64,000 nucleotides of DNA, taken from contig JAGYVD010000007.1 in the NCBI GenBank assembly GCA_021209875.1, positions 3,782,001-3,846,000 of the forward strand, written 5' to 3'. Both the position numbers and the translations under genes were made by a program. The notes below the pieces were generated by a model. That model was not told the origin of the DNA, searched no databases, and saw only the letters and a list, made by a program, of their open reading frames with translations. Shown piece by piece: positions 10,251 to 21,933 of the stretch. The first letter of the stretch is position 1, and every line of letters starts with the position of its first letter. The DNA comes from Rosellinia necatrix. Its lineage: Eukaryota > Ascomycota > Sordariomycetes > Xylariales > Xylariaceae.

Positions 10251-12667
10251 GGCTGGTGATGCCGAGGATGCCCGGGTGGTATAAGTGAGCGAGATGGGAC
10301 GAGATGATGCAGTAGAGTAGGATACGCCAGCGGCGCCTTGTCGGACCGGCGTAATGACGGTGCAGATGACTGTCCGGAGACAGGCAGGGCGCTATTGCAC
10401 CTCTCGCAGCGTCGGAGGACTGCTGCAGGAGCGGTGCGTGGCCTGACCTGACCTGACCTGACCTGACCCGGCCGTTTAGCCCCTCACAGGGCGGGAGGAT
10501 GAGGTGGGAGGACGAGGTGGGAGGGACGAGGCGCTGATGGCGGGAGGCGTAGGGGACGGATGACGACGACGCGGTATGCACAGCTCGTTGCTGATAACGA
10601 TGGCTCGTTTTAGTCCAAAACTAATCGGTTCGGACGAGGGAGATTGCGGGGTCTGGAATCGTGGATGTGGACGCGGAAGAAATGGGAAAAGGGAGCTCAG
10701 TCGTACATAGAGGGGGGTCGGAGGATGCAGCGAGTATTAACTTAGGTTAGGTAGGCCCAAGTTGGCAGCGACAGTGGATAAACAGTGGAGTGGTGGCGGT
10801 CACCAGCAGCGGCCGACGCCAGCGGTGGTAGTGACGAACTTTTGCCGGCAACTACCTCCTATCAAGTGTGGGACGCAACCCAACCACAAGTACCTACCCA
10901 CCCAAGGCCTAAAATTGACTATACCGTAGTATGGTGGGATGTGTGCCGGTCCCCTGACCTTGCAAGTCCCTGTCGGTACCTGTAGTGTTTGGGCCGATTC
11001 AGGTACCAATGGGTGATGGTTGGGTAGGCGGTTCCTTGTGCCATCGACTCGTCACCGCAAGTAGAACACAACAATTAACTAAAAGGGGCTCGAGACTGGG
11101 CCCTTTTGCTTTACGCAAACAATCCACCGACGTACCTTGGCAACCAGGCGTAGGAGGAGGAGATGGGAGGGAAAAAGAGGAGAAAAGGGGAGAAAAGTAA
11201 GTGGATACCCGGTCGGCCTCAAGGGAATCGAGCAAAGCCGGAAGGGAAGCCTGGATAGCTAAGCTACTTAAGTAAGCGGCGACAGCTACATGCACCGAAG
11301 CCCATTGATAGGTACCCTGCCTAGGCTACTGGCACCCTGTGAAGACGTTGCGTCTTGCATATGCAAAAACTATCAGCACGGGATAGTCGGGTCGACAGTG
11401 GTTGTACAGGACCAAGCCATTGAATCTAGGCCCTTTTTGTGCCCTATCACGAATCGGCCACGGTCAAATGGTGGTCAGCAGAAGGTGTATTTTATGTAGG
11501 CTTGAGCCGTATCCCAAGCCGTACCGGTTTAGTCTATATGATAAGTTGCATTGTTGCATCAATATTTTTGCTTTTCTGCGCATCATGGAAGAGCGAAGGG
11601 TGTATAATTCGGTGTGTATCCGTTTTGCCCATTTGACGTCGGCTACTTGTCACCACGATATGGTCAACTTACAACTCGATCTCAGCCCCGTGCATAGCAT
11701 CAAAGCCCATCTTGTTGCATGAAGTCACATACCCACCATACTACACCTTATTAGACCCAACATGTTTCTGGATACATGCTCGTAGTAAGTTCAAACCCCT
11801 ACCGCCATTGTATTCAAAACAAACCCTTACCACACTTACACGCTTACACGCTTATATTGTCCATAGTAGTTAGATATATATATATCCTAAACAACAAAAA
11901 CGTAGTACACTCCATCTTGTCATTCTAAAAACCTAGTGTATATAATTGTACATAGGTAATAGTAAGGTAGGTAGTTTACCTGGGTACTTAACTACCTACC
12001 TGTAGGCACTGAGACGGCTAGAACTACCTACATATCAAGTACCTAGTACCTAGAACGATGACAAGTTGACTTGCGATTTTTTGAGCTCAAATTGTGCAGT
12101 TGAGCAAATTATAATAACTGCTATGGGCTGACCTAGGTGCCAACACACTTAAGTAGGTATGTCAAGCATCTCCAAAGGTAGGTAGGTAGGTGGTACCTTT
12201 GATGTGCACAAGAGGCCCAAGTTACCTTACTACGTACTTGGTAGACATTGACTAATACTTGTGGCGCAGGTTCTTTGTGGCGTCATCTACATGTACCAAA
12301 GTACCTACCAGCAGCATGTCAATGTGGGGACCTCCCGTCGCGAGGCTGAAGAGTACCTAGGTAGGTTAACGCGACCAAACAAATTTCCAAAGCTGCGCAA
12401 AGACATGACAACCATTCTCTTTCTTCCCAATACACACAAGAACCATCCCCACCACCTCTAATGTTATACCGCTTATCCTTTCCTCCGACCTCTAATTAAT
12501 CCAACCAGGTCACTACCACATAATAATTCACTCCTCTCCAATCCATCGGAACCAGCACGCGAAGTCGTCGTGGCAAGTCGGCCATTCCTGAGTGCAAGAG
12601 CACGGCTGCCTATTTCGCCCTTGCGCGTTGCCTTCCTCGCATCGCTTAGTTTAGTTCCCTTCCCAAC
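10251..12667. other. 2.4 kb divergent intergenic region between MAPKK and SPT6
   Basis: Large head-to-head promoter interval. It holds a CCTGA pentamer array (10441-10468), a purine-rich stretch at 11150-11195, a short (TA) run near 11875, and several copies of the CCTAGG/GGTA motif between 11960 and 12370. The open frames here are short, overlap on both strands and resemble nothing. Confidence 0.5.
10441..10468. repeat. CCTGA pentanucleotide array
   Basis: Five tandem CCTGA units about 190 bp upstream of the MAPKK start codon. Confidence 0.85.
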
Positions 12668-15600
12668 ATGAGCAATGCTATGAGAGACCTGGTTATCGGC
12701 GAGGCCGAGCTCGACGATGAAGAGGAAGATGAGTCCTTCGATGAAGAAACCGGCGAGGCCCCCGCAAAGAGTCGAACCCGCGCGCAGGACTTGAATGACT
12801 CGAGCGAGGAAGAAGATGACGACGACGATGAAGAGGAGATGCAAAAGGTACCTACAACGACCCACTCATCTTCCTTGGCTTCGTGAGGATTGCTAATTCG
12901 GCGTGCACAATAGGTCCGTGAAGGCTTCATTGTCGACGAAGACGAGGATGACGAAATTGCCGACGAAGACTCCGATGAAGAACGCAAACGGAAGAAGCGC
13001 AAGCGTCGGCAAGAACGCAGAGAAGAAGAGGAACTGGATGAAGAGGATTTAGATCTCATAGGCGAAGCAATCCCGGCCTGGGAACGCGGGCAACCATCTC
13101 AGGTACGAGCCAGCGATCCATATGCCATTCAACGTACTCTAACACGATAGGAAAGAGCAAGTTCAAACGTCTTAAGCGCGGCCATCGCGATGACGAAGCC
13201 CGGGGCGGTGAACGTCGAGGCCTCGACCAAATGTTCGAGGACGAGGACGAAGAGGTCGTCGAAGACCGGCCGTATGGCGGACGATCCAACCGCGCTGCCG
13301 ACGAATTCGAAGGTTTCATCGAGGAAGATTATCCCGAAGACGAAGACGAGCTCCAACGCCAAAGGGAAGATGAGGAGGTTGCCCGCCCGCGGGACAAGGG
13401 TATATCCGGCGGGGTTATCGATCGAACAGGCCTCGATAGGGATGCCTTAGAGGATATGGATGCCATTTTCGGCAATGGCGCTGAGTATGACTGGGCCCTA
13501 GACGTTGAAGACGACGAAGAAGTTCGCAAGCAAGAGGAGCAGACCCTTGAACTCAAAGACGTCTTCGAGCCCTCCCAACTCGCCGAGAAGCTCCTTACCG
13601 ACGAAGACAACGAAATTCGATTCACAGATGAGCCCGAGCGATTCCAGCTAGACCGCAAACCATTCAAGCATCTACAAATCTCTGCAGACCAATTCAAGGA
13701 GGAATCACATTGGATTGCCAATCTCATGTGGCCGAAGAAACAATTAGCTAGCGATTTGCAAGTCCCGTTTCACAAGGCCGTCGGCAAAGTTCTAGAGTTT
13801 TTCGTGGTAGAAGAGATCGAAGTGCCCTGCGTATTCCAACATCGCAAGGACTACCTCATTCACGCTCTCAAAACACGAAACCCGGACCATCGCGAGGATC
13901 CAGAGGCACCCGAGTATCTCGTCAACGCAGAGAAGCTACTCACCCAAGACGATCTCTGGCGGATCCTAGAGTTAGACATCAAATTTCGTTCTCTCGTCGA
14001 AAAAAGGAACGCCCTCGAGAAGACATTCGATAATTTGAAAGCCGTCGCCGACGTCGAGGATGGCATGGTTCCCAAGATGATAGCGCAGGCCGTAGATATG
14101 GAACAACTCCAAGATCTGCAAGACTATATCAACTTTCAGTACTCACCACAGCTGAAAGATATCGCCGCCATGAATGGAAACACTAAAGCAACCAAGCGAC
14201 CAGGTGCGAAATCCTCCACCTTCGATCGTGTCCGAAAATCCAGAGCCTACAAAATGGTTCGAGCATACGGCATAACCCCTGATCGGCTTGCTCAGAACGC
14301 GCTGCGCGAGGGTAAGAAAGTTATCGCAGATGACGAACAAAATCTGCCGATTGACTTGGCCGATAGTCTTACTGACGCCGATTTCCCAACCGGTGACCAG
14401 GTTCTATATCATGCAAGGCAGACGTATGCAGAGGAACTATTCATAAGCCCAAGAATGCGCAAGCATTTCCGAGGCCTGTACTATCAGATGGGTGAGGTTA
14501 GCTGCCGCCGAACGGAGAAGGGTCTTCGCAGAATTGACGACGCACATCCATACTACGAGATCAAATATCTCATTAACCAAACAATTGCGGATCTAGCTCG
14601 CCGGCCAGAGTTATTTTTGAAAATGATGAAGGCCGAAGAGGAGGGTTTGGTCGAGGTGACAATTCGTTTGCAAAACGAGCGGGAGTTCCGTCAGCAGCTG
14701 CACGCTGAGTTCGCATCAGATAATTATAGTGAGCTTGCAGATGCTTGGAACGAGGAGCGCCAAAAAAGTTCTGGATCTAGCCTTTCCGAAGCTCGAGAGA
14801 GTCGTCGTGAAGGGGGGTCAAGGATTCTCTTCGTACAGCATGTCAAGAGGAAATCTTAAAACTATGCCGTGAGGAGTACCTGAAGCGACTCGATCAAGCC
14901 CCATTCAAACCTAAGGGAATGATCTTAGGTACTACGCCACGCGTACTCGCGTTATCGAACGGAATGGGCGACCCAAACCGAGATCCCGTGTTCTGGGCTT
15001 GGGTCGAGGAAGATGGTCGAGTTATTGACCACGGCAAATTCGTCAATCTCGCTCGTGACGAAGGCCAGCGAGAGGCCTTCGCGGATCTTGTTGAGCGTCG
15101 GAAGCCAGACGTTATCGGCGTCTCTGGTTTCTCAACCGACACGCATAGGCTGGTTCGGGACTTGGAATCGCTCGTTCAAGAGAAGCGTCTCATGGGCCCT
15201 GAGTACCCTGACACAGAGACAGATGACTACCGCATTGACCCTCTCGATGTCCTTGTTGTCAATGACGAAGTTGCTCGCCTCTATAAAGATAGCCCGCGCG
15301 CCCAAGCGGAACACCCCAACTTAGCCTCCGTCACAAGATACTGCATTGCTTTGGCTAAATATCTTCAAAATCCAATGAAGGAATACGCCGCACTAGGGAA
15401 AGACGTGGCAACGTTGACTTACAATCCGTGTCAACACCTCCTCCCACAAGAAAAGCTGTGGAAAGTTCTCGAAACGTCTATGGTCGACATGGTCAACCTG
15501 TGTGGTGTTGACATCAACGAGGCCGTTAGTGACCCGTACACTGCAAACCTACTTCCTTATGTTGCTGGCCTCGGGCCTCGAAAGGCTACGAGCGTAATTA

Positions 15601-17117
15601 AGACTATAAATACAAACGGTGGTATAGTTAATACCCGCGAGGAACTCGTCGGTGACCCAGATAACAAGAAGTTGCCTGTTGTCGGGCCCCGGGTCTGGAA
15701 CAATTGCGCTAGTTTCTTATCCATTGAGTTTGACTCTACAAACTCTACCTCGGAACCATTGGATAACACCCGTGTTCATCCTGAAGACTATGAGCTTGGT
15801 CGCAAGATGGCTGCCGATGCTCTAGAGTTGGATGAGGAGGATGTCAAGGCGGAAACAGATGAAAATGGACCTGGTGCTATTGTTCGCAAGCTCTTTAGAG
15901 ACGAGGAACAAGAGAAGGTCAATGAGTTGATTCTAGAAGAATACGCAGAACAGTTGGAGAGAAACTTCAATCAGAGGAAACGTGCTACCTTGGAAACGAT
16001 TAGGGCAGAATTACAGGTTCCATACGAAGAGTTACGCCGGCCTATCGTTCCCCTTTTACAGGACCAGGTATTCGTCATGTTCACAGGCGAAACCAAGGAC
16101 TCACTCGCAGAAGGCATGAATATTCCTGTCAACGTGCGTGTTGTCAAGGAGGATTTTGCCATTGCCAAGCTCGATTGCGGTATTGAGGGACGGATTGAAG
16201 CGCATGACGTTAACCTACGCAATGGATCGATGCGCGATTCAATACAGGTTGGCCAGACCATTCAGGCCAAGCTCATCGATATTAACCGCAAAGATTTTCA
16301 TGCAAAGCTTTCAGTGCGTAAGGAAGTAGTCCAAAAGCCTTACAAGCGACCCACAGATTACGACCAGCATAGCGGTACCTGGGATACTAAATTAGAGGAT
16401 CGTGATAAGGAGGACTTGAAGGAGAAGGACAAGACAACTGGTCGTACTCAGCGAGTCATTAAACATCCTCTATTCCGGACATTCAACTCAACGCAAGCTG
16501 AGGAGTATCTTGGGTCCCAAGCATCCGGCGATGTGGTGATACGCCCTTCATCAAAAGGTCATGATCACCTTACGATTACCTGGAAAGTTGCCGATGGTGT
16601 GTTCCAACATATTGACGTGCTTGAGCTCGATAAGGAGACGGAGTATACTCTGGGGAAGCAACTGCGTATTGGCGGGAAATATCAATATAGCGATTTGGAT
16701 GAGCTAATCGTGGACCACGTGAAAGCGATGGCTAGGAAGGTCGATGAACTGATGGGCCATGAGAAGTTCAAGAAGGGAAGTCTCGCGGATCTAGGTAAGC
16801 ATCCCAACTCACTTCTTCCCTAGGCACCCCGTTTAGAGCCCCACTAACAACAAGCTACAGAGCGTTGGCTAACCTCGTACTCTGACGCCAACCCAAATCG
16901 CTCCATTTATATGTTCTGCATCAACCCCAAGCATCCCGGCTATTTCAACTTATGCTTCAAGGCCAGCCGCAGCTCCCCTATCGGTATATGGAACGTCAAA
17001 GTAGTCCCCCAGGCCTTTGAGATGAAAAACAATCAATACCCCGATATGCGGGCCCTTTGCAATGGGTTCAAGCTAAGGTTCAATACCGAAATCACGAAAA
17101 TGCAGCCAAGGAGGTAG
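12668..17117 (+). CDS. SPT6: transcription elongation factor / histone chaperone Spt6 (two single-base frame breaks)
   Basis: Exons 12668-12847, 12914-13102, 13156-16794 and 16861-17117; introns 66, 53 and 66 bp, all phase-consistent. With the two frame breaks accounted for, the product is about 1420 aa. Spt6 travels with RNA polymerase II, reassembles nucleosomes behind it and binds the phosphorylated Rpb1 linker. Visible parts: an acidic N-terminus (Asp/Glu runs), the [13 protein letters not shown] basic patch, the helix-turn-helix core, the YqgF-like domain ([13 protein letters not shown]), the helix-hairpin-helix ([14 protein letters not shown]), an S1 domain ([20 protein letters not shown]), and tandem SH2 domains ([39 protein letters not shown]). 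Frame is lost at an A6 run (14762-14767) and again at a G6 run (14812-14817). The 15 codons between them still read [15 protein letters not shown], which is Spt6 sequence, so an intron cannot explain the breaks. Confidence 0.95.
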
Positions 17118-19501
17118 ATAGAAATGCCACACTAGCCATTCACGTATGGGGCGCGGATTACCATTACCGGCCCCATGAAATGGTCCCCCATAACCGATGG
17201 TTTTTGATAGGTAGCTAAAATGAGCCAAGCACCTACTTCCCAGTCCGTTCGTCGTCAAAAAAGTATGTAATATTATTTCCGGCACCAGGACGTATACACT
17301 GATTACCCGGCTGGGCCACGAGATCCGGATCGATAGCGTTGGATCGCATCACCGTGCCTTTTTGATCCTTTCAAATGTAAAATATTTAGGGGACAATTTG
17401 ATGGCTGGCTTTTCTTTTCGCTATTTCCGAAGCAGGAATTAGGGCATCTAATACGCAGTTCATGTAGTAATGAATACACGCGAGTGGACTCATTTGTTAT
17501 AAATGAGATGAAACTAAAACCCAAATTTGGTGACATATGCACAACAAATTGACCACTATTAGATAGATTGTTCTGCAGCCTACCAAGTGTAAGCCCAACG
17601 GTCTAACATATTGGGCTTGAAAAAAAAAACCCAAATCCGTCCCACCACTACCCGATGGCAATAGACCAATAAGCGGAGGCGTACCTAGGGGTTTCCTTTT
17701 CTTTCCTATTACTTCAACGAGCAAATAGCATATAACTACGATCTACTTTTGAGCTAGCTTTCTAGGCCCTACTAGGTACCGTATTTAACGCCAAAAGTGA
17801 GTAGATTCTGACTGCTCCTTCTGGTGGCAGCATTGTATCGAAAGCGACCCAAGAAACGCTCATACTCCCCCTAGAAATACACGGTATTTGCCCCCTGAGC
17901 TGTGCGTGCCCCATCAGTTATGTAGTAGTATTTTAACGTCTATACTATGTAGATTAGACGCTTAGCCTTTGATGCCGGTCTGCTCCATGCCTAATGGCAC
18001 TGCTATAGGGTAATGTTACGCCACGCACTCTATTGATATTAGGCAGGCCAAACTTAGGCTTCGGGCCCAAGTAACCAGATAAAACACAATAATCCCTTCC
18101 TGATCGTGAGCAAACCGAGGCGATGCAGACAAATGATCTTGATTGAGAAGTCAACAAGCCAATTAATACCTAAGTCCCAGGGCATTAACGTTGCCCCCGT
18201 CTGTCGTGAGGCCTTTATAATGTAATAGTAGGCGAGGTCAAGATTAACGCCAGCGCAGGAGTCAGGCTTACGCACAGATCCGCGAGGGATAGAAATGTAG
18301 ACGCCGAACCGAAACCGCCTACGAAATGAAGGATTAGCGCTGCAGTTACCGGCACATATGTCGTCAGCATATAGAAGCTAGCTTTAATTAATAGATTGCC
18401 CATAACTGTTGAAGGTGTGATAAAAGATATGGAGAGTCGTTAAGTACTAATGGCGGCCGTATTCACCCAAATTTAGTGAAATATGCCTTTTTTTATTGTT
18501 ATTATTCAGACGTGAGTTAGTCTGCTGAAGTTAACTAAATTTGGCTCTGCGGTACATATACTTGCCTAGGAAAAATGCTGTTTTGGGTCTTCAAGTTCTG
18601 GTTCTCGTATGGTGTATTCAATTGGGCTGGGCTCTGTCCACATTTCATATAGTAACAGCATCTAATTCATATATGCCTGCAGGAAGCTTGGGGACGCACA
18701 TAAACGAATGTAACGAAATCTTGCGCCATCGGGGCTGACAGTAGATATATACCCGGGCCCCAAACTTATATATTCCTCTCTCTATCATGGAAATGCGAAG
18801 CACGCTAGGTATGGCTGACCTGATCTTGGCATCGATTCGTAAACCAGCACTCTTCCTGTAAGAGATACCGCTATACTGTAGCTCTCGATTTAATCGCCTA
18901 CTTGGATATCTTAATAATATCTAAACCTATGCAAGCAAAGCTGGCATATACCTTTCAGGTTGAGGCTATTTAGAAGTAGGCATCTCTGAACTCGCAGCGT
19001 TTCAGAAATTCAATCTTGGTAAAGGTTTCACCCTCTACTGTATTACCCCAATCACTTTTATGTCTGGACCCTACTTTAGGCCAGAAATAGATATCCCAAT
19101 GTGACGTCAACAGATCGGATGTCTCATCCCGCCTCTCTTTCCGGATCTTTTCTCGGCTTTCTCTGAGGTGGGCGGTATTACATTGGCCCAGATATGTTAT
19201 ATTGAAGAAAACACCGCATACGAGCTTCGCGACAGGTTATCTTATAGATCGTGTTCAAGGCTGCGTGCGAGTAACAGCAAGCATTATCCCCTTCACCATA
19301 AAACATAGCGGATTCAGCCCCCATTCAAGGGAGTTTGTAGAAGCCAGCTCGGGTGACCATCTGACACAATCCCACAGCCAATTGATCGTTATAGACCAAT
19401 CAACACATAATCGCCGGCCATAACTCAGTATGTACATATTGTTGACGTTCTTACACACCCAAACATGGCCCAGCCCTGTCGAAACCGCCGAAACTGCCAA
19501 C
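17118..19501. other. gene-free, AT-rich interval
   Basis: Downstream of SPT6. Frequent TA steps and short frames closed by stops; a few hydrophobic frames on the minus strand near 18054-18403 might be relics of a membrane protein, but nothing is recognisable. It leads into the decayed gene at 19502. Confidence 0.5.
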
Positions 19502-20098
19502 ATGGCAGACATATTTTCTATAGCCACTGGTATATTGTCGGCGGCTGAGGTAACAAATCAGACTGCATTTACGATTTACAAGTTCATCTAAGACTGTAAA
19601 GGGGCTCGCGCAGACCTCTTCCGGCTCTCAACTGAATTATCAGGGCTCATATTGGTACTGGAGCGCATTAGAGATCACGACGCATCCGAACCACTGCGCT
19701 AGACGGTACTTGAGAAGGATAAAATGGCGACATTGAAGAGCTCACTCGAGATGCTCACAAGCAGTCTCGGCCTTACCCTGTACACTATCAGCCTATCCGT
19801 CGAAGCCCTCGTCTAGCCTCTCCGCCAGATCTCCAAAGCGACGTTAGGGGGGCTAATACCTACGCTCTTAGACCCACCATGCAGGAGATCAAGAACAATA
19901 CCGAGGTGATCTAAAGCAATAATGCCGAAATCTTGGACGGGATCCGCCGTCTGCGAAACCAACTGCCGCCGAGCCACTCGCTAAAGTCAGAACGGCTTCG
20001 GCTTGAGGAGCGGCTCGATAGCGTGACGCACTACGCCGAGACCATCGTAACCGACCAAGAAAATAGGGATCTCACAAAACGCACCTGGCTCCCCTGAG
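19502..20098 (+). pseudogene. decayed gene for a fungal STAND/ankyrin-type N-terminal domain, RIP-like stops
   Basis: From an ATG at 19502 the frame reads MADIFSIATGILSAAEVTNQ, then TIYKFI-stop-DCKGARADL, LSTELSGLILVLERIRDHDA and KSSLEMLTSSLGLTLYTISL. This resembles the alpha-helical N-terminal domain found ahead of NACHT/ankyrin modules in fungal NLR-like and ankyrin proteins. The stops are TAA at 19589, TAG at 19700, TAG at 19813 and TAA at 19912 (the last after a frame slip near 19860, with the frame continuing as NNAEILDGIRRLRNQLPPSH). Each stop equals a CAA or CAG codon with C changed to T, a CpA-to-TpA change. For the first, Gln fits the usual F-I-Q-D sequence. No repeat or effector domain follows. 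The gene is dead as read; the exact family is moderately certain. Confidence 0.6.
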
Positions 20099-21933
20099 AG
20101 CGTTCAAGGGTAGGGAGAGTCGGGTGACCGGGACGCTAACCGGGCTTACAATCCAACGCGGCGCCCGTCGCCTCCTCCCCTTACTCCCGACACATGCAAC
20201 ACTACCCTCGATCGTTGAGGGGTACCACGGCGACCGAGAGTTCAGACACAACCGAAAATGAAAGCGACCAACTAGCCCCGCGGCACCCTCGACACCGTGC
20301 ATCTCCGGCACGATGGGGGCGGCGGCGAGGTGATGGTCCTGGACCCGGACAAGGGCGCCGGGGTGTCGCGGTGGCCCTGCTCCAACCCCGGGGGGGTTCG
20401 GGTCCACATGCCGGCCCCGTGCCGGTACGCGTTTCTCGTGCACGCGGCGTCGCGGCACACCAGTGTCGTTCGCGTGGAAGATGGGCTAATACCGGGCGAA
20501 TACACTCTATCTGATATGCTAATTACCAACCAATATCACCCGCAACACCGGCTCTGGTCAGCGGCTAGATTGGCGGTTCGCAGCATGATGTTATGTTGGT
20601 GATATCAATCTTGCCAGGGCAGGGATGCAAACAAAGCGTTGGCGAATAAATGAATCATGGAATAATTGAACAGCAGTAAAATCGAGCCTGCACAGGCCAA
20701 GGAAGCCGCCATCCCGTTATCCCGTTGCTCTCCCAATGCCACACGGGAGGAACCTCTTAGTTCTTTTCTCTCTCGTTGGAGTCATCTATTCAAGATTTTC
20801 GTACAAGTGTCTGCACGCGCCAACCATAGTATGGCTGGTTATTCCTTCCGAACCTGGAGGGGGACCCAACCGGTTTATCGACAAGGGATGTCTACTTATG
20901 GCAAAGGGCTGAAAGAAGGTATAACGTAGAACGTGGTCTCGAGGCATGGTCCTTTCATCATACCTATAAGCCTAAGCCACCTTCGTGAGGCTAGACGGGC
21001 GGGCCAGGAAACGGAATAGAAGACGACCAACCAGTATGGAAACCGTTGTGTAGGAGGAGGTCTATAATTGATATTGGAGTCTTCTGTGGTCACAACGTGC
21101 GCCACTTACACTACATGGTTATACCTACCTATCACCACCTAGCGCCGTACCCCGAGAAATACACTATACCCAAGAGCCAATTCGGAATAGGATTTGAATA
21201 AAGCATAACTAACTACCTAGGTAGTTAACTAGCTGAACTCAATAAGTGAGCACAGCAAATAGCTTAACTACCGCTTTTAAAATATGCACCCTCAAATGCA
21301 TCCACTCTATATTACCAGCCTACGTATTACCGGTACTTACCTATACTTAGATACCCCCTATTTAATTGGTCCTTATCTAGTGTAATAAGTGTAATAGATA
21401 CTTTAACCTAGGTAGCGCACAGCGGATGAGGGGTCGTCGAACATAGGGAGGTTGGTGGCACGGGCCAATCACGTCGCATCTCATAGCTGGGCAGATCCAC
21501 TCGCCAAGGAGGGTCGGCATCGCCATCTTACTTGCCTCTTGTCCGACATCAGGTAACCAGCAACCAGCCCATTAACTGGTTGCCTGCCAGATTTCTACTG
21601 TGCTTAATTGTCCTTCCCGCCGGGCTCACCTCTCGCCTTGCCTCCTTTTTCCCTATCCCGAACCCCGTCGCGTAACAGCTGTGTCCCCCCCCAACGAACC
21701 CGACCATCCGCGCCGACAGCATTCCGTGGCCAACCCTGGTCGTCGTCCTCTCTCTCTCTCTCTCCATCCATCCATCCATCCCACTTATACACTTCACCTT
21801 CCGCGAGGTGCTACACCTTGTACTCGATCCAGACCGAGCCCAGCCCGAGCCAGATATGTCCCTGACGTAACCCTCCATCCTCCCCAACACCTTCTCACCG
21901 TTCCCTTCTCACCATCCCGACATTGCCTTGGAA
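20099..21933. other. intergenic, with a GC-rich open-frame remnant at 20194-20602
   Basis: Directly after the pseudogene, 20280-20480 turns sharply GC-rich and is open in two frames; one reads VMVLDPDKGAGVSRWPCSN and RYAFLVHAASRHTSVVRVED. I do not recognise it. It may be the 3' part of the decayed gene or an unrelated fragment. The remainder is AT-rich, with a CCTAGG motif near 21215 and a pyrimidine stretch plus (TC) and (CATC) repeats at 21750-21780, in the likely promoter of the next gene. Confidence 0.4.

Noticed and set aside
14762..14817. an intron in SPT6 to explain the frame changes
   Set aside because: The sequence between the two runs codes conserved Spt6 residues, and no GT-AG pair with a branch site removes only the extra bases.
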